Assembly (NCBI GenBank): GCA_946414095.1
Contig: CAMKNB010000015.1
Span: 1-37,837, forward strand
Length of the DNA stretch: 37,837 nucleotides
Direction: 5' to 3'
Source: an uncultured Mycoplasmatota bacterium
GTDB lineage: Bacteria; Bacillota_I; Bacilli_A; RF39; UBA660
In this document: in pieces, positions 23,640-31,711 of the stretch
Position numbering within the stretch: position 1 is the stretch's first letter
Layout of the letters: every line of letters starts with the position of its first letter
Translations under genes and position numbers: made by a program
The notes under the pieces: generated by a model
Seen by the model: the letters and a program-made list of their open reading frames with translations, nothing else
Databases searched by the model: none
What the model was told of the DNA's origin: nothing

Positions 23640-24560
23640 TTAACCATGTCTTCCACCGCTTATATGTCCTACGCCTGAAGAACCAAATCCACTATGTGAA
23701 CCACCACTTCCAGAATCAGAAGATATTCTATGGTGTGTTGTTATAGTAGAAACTAGTTTATCAGATTTATTAATGTATTCAATAGATGATTTTACCAAAT
23801 AATCATTTGCATTACTAGCTTTTCTAACCATTTTATTTTTCTTAACTAATCCAAGCATACCAAATATTGTAGCAAGCGCTCCTGAAATAATACTTGGAAT
23901 AAAATTTAATGATTTTTTTTCAGCAAGTGAGCCATTTTCATCTATATAATATTTATCTGCATCATAGCCTTTATTATAATATGTATTAAACAAATGAATG
24001 AATTGTGTTATTCCATTTTTATAAGAATTAGAATGAAAATTATCATATATCTCATCTAAAATATAATCTGAACAATTTTCATTACAATATAACTGAGCTT
24101 CTCCAGTATAAACACTAGCATAATAAGGATTACTTGAATATGCATTTCTATATAATACTATACCACCATTCTTATCATTGCTTAGTCCAAAATCATTATA
24201 ATCATAAAAATCTTGAGCATATTTTTCATTTTCATCATCATTATAGTAATACATATCTACACTAACAAACACAAAATCTAAACCAGTAGTTTTAATAAAA
24301 TTATCAATTAAAGACTTTAATTCAGTTTCTTCTTCACTTGTTAATATATTTGCAAAATCATATATTTTTTTGCTTGAGTCAACATATGGAGTTTTCATTA
24401 TATCACTCATATTATTGGAATTAACTTTAATATTCTTACTTACTCCATAATTATTAGACTCGCTTCTAACATATCCTTCGCTATTACTACCAATCTCATC
24501 AGCATATATTGGAGTTAATAATATTAAAAATATAACTATTGTTAATAATATTTTTTTCAT
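23640..24560 (-). CDS. TPM domain membrane protein
   Basis: A 306-residue exported protein: signal peptide (1-20, ending PIYA), TPM domain (about 60-200; VYDFAN-like YDFANILTSEEETEL start, LDFVFVSVD strand), a membrane helix (about 215-236) and a Ser/Gly/His-rich tail (SGSGGSHSGFGSSG). TPM proteins are linked to photosystem and membrane-protein upkeep or carry acid-phosphatase-like activity in some lineages; the bacterial role is unsettled. Its ATG overlaps the stop of the upstream zinc-ribbon gene (TAATG), a pairing I have seen in Firmicutes, which suggests the two proteins work together at the membrane. Confidence 0.82.
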   Translation of the reverse strand: MKKILLTIVIFLILLTPIYADEIGSNSEGYVRSESNNYGVSKNIKVNSNNMSDIMKTPYVDSSKKIYDFANILTSEEETELKSLIDNFIKTTGLDFVFVSVDMYYYNDDENEKYAQDFYDYNDFGLSNDKNGGIVLYRNAYSSNPYYASVYTGEAQLYCNENCSDYILDEIYDNFHSNSYKNGITQFIHLFNTYYNKGYDADKYYIDENGSLAEKKSLNFIPSIISGALATIFGMLGLVKKNKMVRKASNANDYLVKSSIEYINKSDKLVSTITTHHRISSDSGSGGSHSGFGSSGVGHISGGRHG

Positions 24561-25636
24561 TACATACCTCCCTTATATACAATAAAGCAAATTAGCAAAA
24601 CAATTAGTGCAACAACTAAGAAAATTCCAATTCCAAAGGCTATTGCTCTTTCTTTAGAAATAGGTATATCACCTACAAACTCACCAGTTTGTGCATTCAT
24701 AGCAAAAGTATAATATTGATCTTTATATTTAACATTTACCATCCAAACTGGTAATAAAACATATTCCACATTATCAATAGTTTCATTAATATTAGAATTC
24801 TTAATTATAGTACTAGAATATCCAGTAACAGAAGCAAGAAATGTATTTTTAGTTGTTTCTTCTGCTCTTTGTTTTGCTACTGCTTCTCCTTTTTCACTTT
24901 CAACATCATATTTTTCTGCTAAAAATCCAGATAAGTATGCATGATTATAGTCAACCATTTCATTATAATTAAAAGGTTCAATTGTATTCATTAAATCATC
25001 AGCAAAACGAGTAGACCCATCAACAGGTATTCTATCATACTTCATTTTTCCTTCTCTGGTTACATCATATGTATCAGTTTTTGTATAACTAGTATCTCCA
25101 GAAGTCCATGTTGCTACTTTAGTAGCACTCACATCAATATTTCCTTCAGCAGAAACAGAATATAACCAAAAAGGAATATATACACCTGACAACTTTTCTA
25201 TATTTTCTTTTTTATTAAAAAACTTAGGCATTAAAGGTTTACCCTTACTCAAGTTTTTAAAAGCTTCTAAAGCCTCATCTTTACTTTTCTTAAAAGGTAT
25301 AATTTTAGATGGTGCAAATTTACCAGAAAGTTTACTTTTAAGTATAGCAGTATTTCCACAATACACACAAAAAGTTGATGCTGTATTTTCATCTGCTATA
25401 ATCTTAGCCCCACAGTTTTTACAGTGATATTCTACATAATTAGTATCTACTTCAGTTTCAATATCTTTGTTGTTTTCCTCACTACTTGCATTATTATATT
25501 TTTTAAGAGTTTCTAAATCAAATTCTCCCTTACAATTATCACATTTCCATTTACCAAGTTCAGGAACAAATACAATCTTAGCTCCACAATTAGGACACTT
25601 ATGATCTATAGCTCTTTCTCTCTTTTCATTATTCAT
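24560..25636 (-). CDS. Double zinc-ribbon membrane protein
   Basis: A 358-residue protein with two TFIIB-like zinc ribbons (Cys14, 17, 32, 35 and Cys72, 75, 90, 93), a larger mixed domain (about 100-325) with an all-beta stretch rich in aromatic residues, and a single C-terminal membrane helix (about 333-354). The ribbons should therefore be cytoplasmic. It leads the six-gene minus-strand operon: a -10 (TGTTATACT) and the ribosome-binding site AGGTGGAAAT lie upstream. The stop overlaps the start of the TPM gene. It may regulate or assemble with the TPM protein; the mechanism is unknown. Confidence 0.78.
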   Translation of the reverse strand: MNNEKRERAIDHKCPNCGAKIVFVPELGKWKCDNCKGEFDLETLKKYNNASSEENNKDIETEVDTNYVEYHCKNCGAKIIADENTASTFCVYCGNTAILKSKLSGKFAPSKIIPFKKSKDEALEAFKNLSKGKPLMPKFFNKKENIEKLSGVYIPFWLYSVSAEGNIDVSATKVATWTSGDTSYTKTDTYDVTREGKMKYDRIPVDGSTRFADDLMNTIEPFNYNEMVDYNHAYLSGFLAEKYDVESEKGEAVAKQRAEETTKNTFLASVTGYSSTIIKNSNINETIDNVEYVLLPVWMVNVKYKDQYYTFAMNAQTGEFVGDIPISKERAIAFGIGIFLVVALIVLLICFIVYKGGM

Positions 25637-25712
25637 ATTTCCACCTACTATATAAAGTATAACATAAAAACCTACTAACTAAAATATATTACTTTTATAA
25701 AAAATGAGAAAA

Positions 25713-25721
25713 TGATATAAT
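25713..25721 (+). promoter_or_regulatory. Extended -10 of the ABC exporter gene
   Basis: TGaTATAAT ends 14 nt before the ATG at 25736, giving a predicted leader of about 8 nt and no AGGAGG-type ribosome-binding site. Confidence 0.5.
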
Positions 25722-25735
25722 ACTTTTGTGATAAT

Positions 25736-27457
25736 ATGAAAAAGAATTATATAAAAAAAAGCTTAATGTTTTTTAAAGACTTAAAATATAAACTAATAAT
25801 TCTAGCTGTACTATATTTAATAATTGGTGTTTTTAGTTTTGCTTCTCCTATCATTGAAGCATCATTAATTACATCAATAACAGATAATTTAGTTGTCTCT
25901 GTAGTTGCAATAGCAATAGGATTTTTAATTATTAAAATGCTATCCGAATGGTTATGGTATATAGTTTATTTATTTTGGCAAAAGAAAATTAAAAGAAACA
26001 TACTTAATAATGTTAGAACTTACATTGTTGATAACATGTTAGAACTTCAACTATCAAATTACGATAAATACACAACAGGTTTTTTTCAAGAAAGAATAAA
26101 AAATGATCCAAATGATATAGCAAGAGTTGCTAATGCATCTCAAGGTTATTTGATAAACATATTAACAAATATAAGTGTTATTATTTATATTTTTACAATT
26201 AATATCGTACTAGGATTAATATATGTAGAAGGATTAATATTAGCCACAATAATAGATACTTATAAACAAAAAATAATAAAAGAAAAAAATAGGAAATTAA
26301 AATTATCAGAAGAAAAAGTTAATTCAAAACTATCTGAAACAGTAAGAGGAATAAGAGATATTAAACTACTTAACCTTAAAGAATCCACTAGAAATAGTTT
26401 AATTAGTGATTTAGAAGAAAATAATTTAATTGGAATAGACAAAGATAGTTATGCTATTAAATCTGGAAAATTATTAAGAATGACATTATTTTTAACAGTA
26501 TTTACAGTTATAATTGTAGGTATTAATTATGTTAATCAAAATTTGATAACACCTGCTGATTTGATAGTGTTATATCTATATAATAGTCAAGTATTTGCTT
26601 TAATGCAAAATGTGTCAAATCTAAAAAATTCTTATAAAGAATACGAACTAGCTATCGAAAGAATTTTTGATTTAACTGATAGTGAAAAGCATAAAAAAGA
26701 TGAATTTGGGAAAATACACATAGATGATTTTAAAGGTAATATTGAATTTAAAAATGTATCATTTGGATACACAAAAAATAAAAAAGTATTAAATAATCTT
26801 AATATGAAAATTAAAGCAAATGAAACAGTTGCTATTGTTGGCAGTAGCGGAAGTGGTAAAACAACTATATTTAATTTAATAAGTTATGCATATAAAGCAG
26901 ATGAGGGAGAAGTTAAATTAGATAATATTAATATAAATGATTTAGATGAAAAAACAATTAGAAATAATGTATCTATAATAACTCAAAATCCATATATATT
27001 TAATTTAAGTATAAAAGACAACCTAAAACTAGTAAAACCAACTGCTACAAATAAAGAACTTGAAGATGTATGTAAAAAAGCTAGTATTCATGATTATATA
27101 ATGAGTCTACCAGATAAATATGACACTTTGCTAGGAGAAGGTGGAATAAATCTGTCAGGTGGGCAAAAGCAAAGATTAGCTATTGCAAGAGCTTTATTAA
27201 AAGAAAATAAAATCCTATTATTTGATGAAGCAACCTCTGCTCTTGATAATGTAACTCAAAAAGAAATACAAGATTCAATAGAAAAAATATCTGATTATTA
27301 TACAATTATTATTGTTGCTCATAGACTATCGACAATAATTAATTGTGACAAAATATTCTTCCTTGAAAATGGTGAAATAGTTGATAGTGGTACACATGAA
27401 GAACTACTACAAAAGAATAAAAATTATAAAAAGCTATATAAGACAGAATTACTGTAA
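25736..27457 (+). CDS. ABC exporter, fused permease-ATPase
   Basis: A 573-residue half-transporter of the multidrug/lipid exporter class. An N-terminal domain with about six helices (20-300) is followed by an ATPase: Walker A GSSGSGKTT (369-377), Q-loop region TQNPYIF (416-422), signature LSGGQ (474-478), Walker B ILLFDEAT (493-500, Glu498) and switch His529. All catalytic positions are intact. It has no partner half next to it, so it probably forms a homodimer. Substrate unknown: lipid, peptide or drug export are all possible. It is divergent from the zinc-ribbon/TPM operon and is transcribed from a promoter almost abutting the start codon. Confidence 0.9.
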   Translation: MKKNYIKKSLMFFKDLKYKLIILAVLYLIIGVFSFASPIIEASLITSITDNLVVSVVAIAIGFLIIKMLSEWLWYIVYLFWQKKIKRNILNNVRTYIVDNMLELQLSNYDKYTTGFFQERIKNDPNDIARVANASQGYLINILTNISVIIYIFTINIVLGLIYVEGLILATIIDTYKQKIIKEKNRKLKLSEEKVNSKLSETVRGIRDIKLLNLKESTRNSLISDLEENNLIGIDKDSYAIKSGKLLRMTLFLTVFTVIIVGINYVNQNLITPADLIVLYLYNSQVFALMQNVSNLKNSYKEYELAIERIFDLTDSEKHKKDEFGKIHIDDFKGNIEFKNVSFGYTKNKKVLNNLNMKIKANETVAIVGSSGSGKTTIFNLISYAYKADEGEVKLDNININDLDEKTIRNNVSIITQNPYIFNLSIKDNLKLVKPTATNKELEDVCKKASIHDYIMSLPDKYDTLLGEGGINLSGGQKQRLAIARALLKENKILLFDEATSALDNVTQKEIQDSIEKISDYYTIIIVAHRLSTIINCDKIFFLENGEIVDSGTHEELLQKNKNYKKLYKTELL

Positions 27458-27519
27458 AATAAAATAATTTTAGTTTATTATTTAGTAATAACTATGATAT
27501 TATATAATTGGTGATTATA

Positions 27520-27903
27520 GTGATAGATAAAGAATCAGAAATTAGACATCATTTAAAAACATTAACAAACGAAGATATTGCAAATTCAGTATTATTAGTT
27601 GGCACTGACTTTGATAACACACCTATAGATACAATAATGAATAGTATAATGCAATTAATATTAGAGGTTATAAATTTAAAAAATATATATGATAACTTTA
27701 GAGATGAGCCAAAAGTTTTGAGCCCAGTTCCAAGAGTTAGCCATGATCCAAAGAATAGTTCTGAATATAGAAGAATAATAACAGAAGAATATTATAGAAA
27801 AAACAATGCTCTATCAAAAATTGTAGCAAATAAATACATATATGATGAAGTGGTTAATAGAATGGCTTTACAACAAAGTGAAGAAGAAGGTATAAAACTA
27901 TAA
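27520..27903 (+). CDS. Small helical hypothetical protein
   Basis: A 127-residue soluble protein. The open frame starts at TTG 27508 and includes GTG 27511, but GGTGAT at 27510-27515 is a good anti-Shine-Dalgarno match placed for GTG 27520, giving MIDKESEIRHHLKTL. It is largely helical and has a Pro-rich centre (around KVLSPVPRVSHDP). Extended -10 TGaTATTAT ends at 27503, so the leader is again very short. A terminator follows directly. I recognise no family. If the transcript starts at 27511, the GTG there could serve as a leaderless start instead. Confidence 0.55.
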   Translation: MIDKESEIRHHLKTLTNEDIANSVLLVGTDFDNTPIDTIMNSIMQLILEVINLKNIYDNFRDEPKVLSPVPRVSHDPKNSSEYRRIITEEYYRKNNALSKIVANKYIYDEVVNRMALQQSEEEGIKL

Positions 27904-27936
27904 AAGAGATATTCAAAATTTAAATATCTCTTTTTT
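27903..27936 (+). terminator. Intrinsic terminator
   Basis: An 11-bp stem AAAGAGATATT / AATATCTCTTT with a 9-nt loop begins at the stop codon of the 127-residue gene and ends in six T residues. Confidence 0.85.
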
Positions 27937-27967
27937 CATGACTAATATTATTTGTTTCACTTTCAAA

Positions 27968-27990
27968 CAAAAAAGGGCTTTTATAGCCCT
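27968..27990 (-). terminator. Intrinsic terminator of the DUF4153-like gene
   Basis: On the minus strand AGGGCT / AGCCCT (loop of 5) is followed by a run of T residues; it overlaps the stop of the gene at 27981-29414. Confidence 0.75.
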
Positions 27991-29414
27991 ATTTTTTCTA
28001 ATTGTTTTATCGCTCTATATTTTGAAAAATTAAATTCTTCCCAACTATTAATTTTATTATTCTCATAAACAATTTTAAAATAGTTACGTAATTCAAACTT
28101 AATATCAGAATCATCCGTATTTTTATATAAATTAATTAATACAGGAATATTATCAGTAGTATAGGTTTCTAAATATTTAATATCTAAATCACTACCATTA
28201 TAATATCTATTTATATTTTTACTTGCTACCAAATAATCAACATTTATAAGACTAACACAACAATACACACTAATAATTATTATTATGAATGACTTGCTTA
28301 TATTAAAATTAGAATTAATTATGTACATAACAGTTGGTATCATTAGTAACACTTCAGTTATTAATACAACATCAACTAATAATCTAAGTACCGTATATCC
28401 ATATGCTACTTCATAAAAATGCATTCTAATAAATGAAGAAATAATTATTATCATCGTTAAGAATATCATGACAATATTCATTATATTCATATATTTAGTA
28501 TTTGATTTATCAGTTTTATACTTTTTAGAAATAAGTATAATAGTCATATTTATTAAAGATACTACTAATAATTCAAAAAAACCACTTCTAGCATAGCTAG
28601 CATAATCAACACAATGATTACAATTTATACTACCAAAAGAGAATAAAGACTTTATTTGAATAAAATCAAATATTAAATAGATTACATTTAATACTGTAAC
28701 AAGTACTTTGACAGTATAAATATCCTTAAATTTACTTTCTTTTACTTTATATTTTTCATTACCATAGTCTTTAATTAAGTACATTGTACTAATACCAATA
28801 ACAAATGTCATAACAATAAACATAAATATTTTACCAAGTAACTTATCAATAAATTCAAATTTAAATATATTAACTATAGTATCAATTATTACACTAAATA
28901 ATTCCTTAAACAAAGGATCAGCTTTTGACAATAGTAATAAAATGATACAAACAATTGGTAATATAATCAAAAGAGTTTTTAATAGTCTCTTTCCCTTATC
29001 TGATAATTTTATTTTTTTAAATGCTTTTCTAAAATGCTCTTTGTAAAATTCTCCAATATAATTAAATGGTTTATATATAAACTTAGCAAAATCAAAAAAT
29101 ATTTCATTAAACTTATACGTAGGTTTAACAGTCAATATAAACATTAGTAATAATAGAATTAATATGACAATATAATTTAAAACATTAAAAGTATTATTAT
29201 TAAATAATAAATAATGTAATGAAAGTAATACTATTGGAACACTTAATAATAAACCATACCAATTTTTAATCTTATTATTCTTACTAAGAACTCTATAAAG
29301 ATATATTAGTAACGGTACCATAAATAATAATACAGAAATACCTAAACTATGTCCAAAAAATAGTATTACATGCCATAATGCTAATATAAATACAAATATC
29401 AATAACTCACACAT
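27981..29414 (-). CDS. DUF4153/DUF4173-like polytopic membrane protein
   Basis: A 477-residue protein with about eleven membrane helices spread through residues 1-385, a cytoplasmic loop near 115-145 and a soluble C-terminal segment (about 395-477) predicted outside or after the last helix. The segment DYASYARSGFFELLVVSLINM matches the signature of DUF4153/DUF4173 membrane proteins, where a YARxGFxELL motif lies at the start of a helix. The family has no established function. The gene is alone, with its own terminator, and is divergent from the HD-hydrolase gene across an 82-bp promoter region. Confidence 0.72.
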   Translation of the reverse strand: MCELLIFVFILALWHVILFFGHSLGISVLLFMVPLLIYLYRVLSKNNKIKNWYGLLLSVPIVLLSLHYLLFNNNTFNVLNYIVILILLLLMFILTVKPTYKFNEIFFDFAKFIYKPFNYIGEFYKEHFRKAFKKIKLSDKGKRLLKTLLIILPIVCIILLLLSKADPLFKELFSVIIDTIVNIFKFEFIDKLLGKIFMFIVMTFVIGISTMYLIKDYGNEKYKVKESKFKDIYTVKVLVTVLNVIYLIFDFIQIKSLFSFGSINCNHCVDYASYARSGFFELLVVSLINMTIILISKKYKTDKSNTKYMNIMNIVMIFLTMIIIISSFIRMHFYEVAYGYTVLRLLVDVVLITEVLLMIPTVMYIINSNFNISKSFIIIIISVYCCVSLINVDYLVASKNINRYYNGSDLDIKYLETYTTDNIPVLINLYKNTDDSDIKFELRNYFKIVYENNKINSWEEFNFSKYRAIKQLEKIGL

Positions 29415-29496
29415 TTACAACACCTCATTGTAAGTATATTATATCATATTAATTGTTATATTTAAATATATGATATAATTATCTTAGGAGCTAATT

Positions 29497-30021
29497 ATGG
29501 AAGATAAAATTAAAAAAGCAAAAGAATATGCTACTAAGATGCATAAAGGACAATACAGAAAAGGAGGAGAAGAATACATTGTTCACCCCACAAGAGTAGC
29601 AAATTATGTAAAAGAATTCAAAGAATCAAATGAACTTGATATGCTTATAGAAGCTGCTTACTTACACGATACCATTGAAGATACAAATGCAACATATTAT
29701 GATTTAGTTCATGAATTTGGACCAGGCGTTGCTAGTATAGTTTTAGAGTTAACTACTGATGAAGATATGAAAAAGGAATTAGGCAAAAAAAAATACCTAC
29801 AAAAAAAATTAAAAAATATGAGTAGTTGGGCATTAGTAATTAAACTATGTGATAGACTAGATAATGTTACTGATATGAAGAATTGTTCTCAAGATTTTAT
29901 ATACAAATATAAAAATGAAACAACTGAAATATTAAAATACCTAAAAGAAAATAGAGAACTTTCTAATACACATAAAAGAATAATAGAAGAAATAGAAAAA
30001 AAATTAAAAGATTATTCATAA
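29497..30021 (+). CDS. Stand-alone RelA/SpoT-type HD hydrolase (MESH1-like)
   Basis: A 174-residue HD-domain protein resembling the hydrolase domain of RelA/SpoT proteins and the stand-alone MESH1-type small alarmone hydrolases (about 180 residues). Seen: QYRKGGEEYIVHP (metal His30), AAYLHDTIEDT (His57, Asp58 and the Glu61-Asp62 dyad), FGPGVASIVLELT, and KLCDRLDNV (Asp119, Asn123). All expected catalytic positions are present and there is no synthetase, TGS or ACT domain. The predicted reaction is removal of the 3'-pyrophosphate of (p)ppGpp, with Mn2+; related HD enzymes also act on NADPH. TAGGAG precedes the ATG and an extended -10 (TGaTATAAT, 29471-29479) lies just before it, leaving a leader of only about 11 nt. 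Confidence 0.85.
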   Translation: MEDKIKKAKEYATKMHKGQYRKGGEEYIVHPTRVANYVKEFKESNELDMLIEAAYLHDTIEDTNATYYDLVHEFGPGVASIVLELTTDEDMKKELGKKKYLQKKLKNMSSWALVIKLCDRLDNVTDMKNCSQDFIYKYKNETTEILKYLKENRELSNTHKRIIEEIEKKLKDYS

Positions 30022-30055
30022 TATGTTATAATAAGTAATTATCAGGGAGGAAAAT

Positions 30056-30484
30056 ATGAATTACAAACTAAAAATGCTAAGTGAAAAGTACAAGAATTCA
30101 GAAGATATTGAAACTTTAAATAAAGCATGTGAATATTATCAAAATATGCTGTATTATTTAAAAGCTATGCTAGAAACTGAAAACAATTATTTATTCTTTA
30201 GATTACTTGATATTTGTTATGTGCTCGAAAGCTTAGGAACTGATAAAGATGATTCAAATACTGTCAAAAATGCAATATCACTAATAACAGACTTTTATTT
30301 AAATCAAAAAGATAGTACAAATGAAAAATTTGAATCATTTCTTAATAATATAAGAATCAACAATTTTAATGAAGAAAGATTAAAAAAAGATATAGATTGT
30401 GTAAGTAAAACACTACAACAATACTATTTATTATTAAAGAGTGTAATTGAAAATAATTACCAAACAAAAAAACTTATGAAATAA
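30056..30484 (+). CDS. Helical hypothetical protein
   Basis: A 142-residue, almost entirely helical soluble protein (MNYKLKMLSEKYKNSED) with no recognised motif. A strong GGGAGG lies 5 nt before the ATG and it has its own extended -10 (TGTTATAAT, 30024-30032), although it follows the HD hydrolase by only 34 nt and may also be read through from it. The stop codon is inside a bidirectional terminator (30470-30495). The length and helix pattern could suit a small binding or regulatory protein, but nothing supports a function. Confidence 0.6.
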   Translation: MNYKLKMLSEKYKNSEDIETLNKACEYYQNMLYYLKAMLETENNYLFFRLLDICYVLESLGTDKDDSNTVKNAISLITDFYLNQKDSTNEKFESFLNNIRINNFNEERLKKDIDCVSKTLQQYYLLLKSVIENNYQTKKLMK

Positions 30485-30495
30485 TTCATAAGTTT
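30470..30495. terminator. Bidirectional intrinsic terminator
   Basis: An 11-bp perfect stem AAACTTATGAA / TTCATAAGTTT with loop ATAA, T-rich on the plus-strand side and A-rich on the other, separates the convergent genes ending at 30484 and 30495. Confidence 0.85.
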
Positions 30496-30794
30496 TATTT
30501 TTTTAGAAAAGTTCCTGCTAAATCAATTACCTTTGATAAGCCATCATTACTATTTGTCTTTTTACTACTTTTTGTAGATTTTTTTGTAGTCTTTTTAGAA
30601 GTAGTTTTTCCTAATACTTTACTAGCTATAATATCAGTAACTCCTTCTTTAATTTTATTAACAGCTTCAGGATTATCATCAATAATCTTTTTTATTTTGC
30701 TTAAATCAATTTTTGATTTACTACTTGATGAAGAACTCTTTTTACTATTAGTTTTCTTTAAGTCACTAGCTTTTACGATTTTTCTTTCAGCCAT
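30495..30794 (-). CDS. Lys/Ser-rich small basic protein with KIVKAS motif
   Basis: A 99-residue, strongly basic, low-complexity protein: MAERKIVKASDLKK, then Ser/Lys tracts, a short helix (about 30-60: DLSKIKKIIDDNPEA), a second Lys/Thr/Ser tract and a final helix ending FLKK. The charge could suit nucleic-acid or polyanion binding, but low complexity makes that weak. Its ATG overlaps the stop of the upstream membrane-protein gene (TAATG). Both proteins of this operon carry KIVKAS near their N-terminus, which is unusual for unrelated sequences. Confidence 0.6.
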   Translation of the reverse strand: MAERKIVKASDLKKTNSKKSSSSSSKSKIDLSKIKKIIDDNPEAVNKIKEGVTDIIASKVLGKTTSKKTTKKSTKSSKKTNSNDGLSKVIDLAGTFLKK

Positions 30795-31564
30795 TATTCT
30801 GCCTCGTTTTCATGATCATGTTCTTCTTCTAATTCTGGAATACATCTTCTACAAGGATCAGTTAGTCCTGCTTCATATGCATCTCTTACAGTTCCTTCAA
30901 TGATAGTTTCACTTCTTGAGAAAGAAGGACAATCAGGATTAACATGATATTTCTTACTGTTTGGTGCCCAATAAACTGTACCAGATGGATTAACATTTAA
31001 TACTTCTTGCTCTGCTCTTTGTAATTGTTCAGATGAAACTGGATTAAAATCATAACTTCCAATACCTGCAATTAATAATGCAACAATTGCAACAACGCTA
31101 ACAATAGTTTTATTTTTCTTATCCATTTCCTTATCAGTTAAAACGAAAATAATGATAGGTAAAAATGCAACTACTGAAATTATTGAACCAAGATTGTTTT
31201 GAATCCAAAATTTAGTTGGGTTTTTCTCACTAGCTGGATCAATATGATTAGCTTTCTTCCAAAATTGTGAACCAACTAAAACAGCAATACAATCAAGAAC
31301 TAAACAAATAATTAGAAAAGCAGTTTCACTTAAACTAGGAATCCAACCAATTGTTCCTTTTAGTCTAAGAATACCAACAACTTCAAAGAAAATACCTACT
31401 AGCCATAAACATACAGCAATAATTCTTTTAGAAGTTGCTCTTTCTTTTGGTTCTCCATTATGTTCAACTTTTACAATTTTTCCATGAGAATCAATTCCAA
31501 TTTTTTCATCTGTTTTTTTATTTGAACTAGATGCTTTAACAATTTTTTTCTCTTTCTTTTCCAT
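30794..31564 (-). CDS. Four-helix membrane protein with Cys/His tail
   Basis: A 256-residue protein. The frame extends to 31615, but ATG 31564 has AAGGAG at the right spacing. It starts MEKKEKKIVKAS and has a charged cytoplasmic segment of about 50 residues, four membrane helices (about 52-72, 87-107, 127-146, 152-170) and a C-terminal soluble domain with YHVNPDCPSFS and DPCRRC, a pattern (YH..C, then pC..C) seen in small putative metal-binding modules, ending in a His/Glu-rich tail. The function is unknown. Promoter elements TGGACT and TGaTATATT lie upstream at 31614-31585. It is divergent from the pnuC operon and shares its 147-bp control region. Confidence 0.68.
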   Translation of the reverse strand: MEKKEKKIVKASSSNKKTDEKIGIDSHGKIVKVEHNGEPKERATSKRIIAVCLWLVGIFFEVVGILRLKGTIGWIPSLSETAFLIICLVLDCIAVLVGSQFWKKANHIDPASEKNPTKFWIQNNLGSIISVVAFLPIIIFVLTDKEMDKKNKTIVSVVAIVALLIAGIGSYDFNPVSSEQLQRAEQEVLNVNPSGTVYWAPNSKKYHVNPDCPSFSRSETIIEGTVRDAYEAGLTDPCRRCIPELEEEHDHENEAE

Positions 31565-31584
31565 AACAACACTCCTTTGAATAT

Positions 31585-31614
31585 AATATATCACAATTTT
31601 GTAAAAAAAGTCCA
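31585..31614 (-). promoter_or_regulatory. Promoter of the four-helix membrane protein gene
   Basis: TGGACT (31614-31609), an 18-bp spacer, and TGaTATATT (-10 at 31590-31585). The same TGGACT box with an 18-bp spacer occurs in the symporter promoter at 10948-10977, and both sit in an identical AAATATGGACTTTTTT context. Confidence 0.55.
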
Positions 31615-31634
31615 TATTTTATTAAAAAATAAAC

Positions 31635-31655
31635 TTATGGTACTTTTTACCATAA
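31635..31655. promoter_or_regulatory. Candidate NrtR operator 1
   Basis: A perfect 21-bp palindrome, TTATGGTA / TACCATAA with spacer CTTTT, lying 4 bp upstream of the pnuC -35 box. NrtR repressors bind palindromes of about this length; binding here is inferred from the nrtR gene at the end of the operon. Confidence 0.6.
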
Positions 31656-31659
31656 TATA

Positions 31660-31688
31660 TTGACAAATATGTACTTATAGTGTATTAT
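31660..31688 (+). promoter_or_regulatory. Promoter of the NAD salvage operon
   Basis: A consensus TTGACA (31660-31665), 17-bp spacer and TATTAT (31683-31688). This is the best -35/-10 pair in the window. Transcription should start near 31695, leaving about 17 nt before the ATG, so there is no room for a riboswitch. Confidence 0.8.
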
Positions 31689-31695
31689 ACCATAT
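31675..31695. promoter_or_regulatory. Candidate NrtR operator 2
   Basis: An imperfect copy of operator 1, TTATAGTG / TACCATAT with spacer TATTA, covering the -10 box and the predicted transcription start. Its half-sites match the operator-1 half-site at 6 and 7 of 8 positions, and its centre is exactly 40 bp from that of operator 1. Confidence 0.55.
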
Positions 31696-31711
31696 GTAAG
31701 GAGGAGGTATT

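Noticed and set aside
31656..31711. Riboswitch upstream of pnuC
   Set aside because: The predicted transcription start leaves only about 17 nt of leader, too short for a known NAD, preQ1, thiamine or FMN riboswitch.
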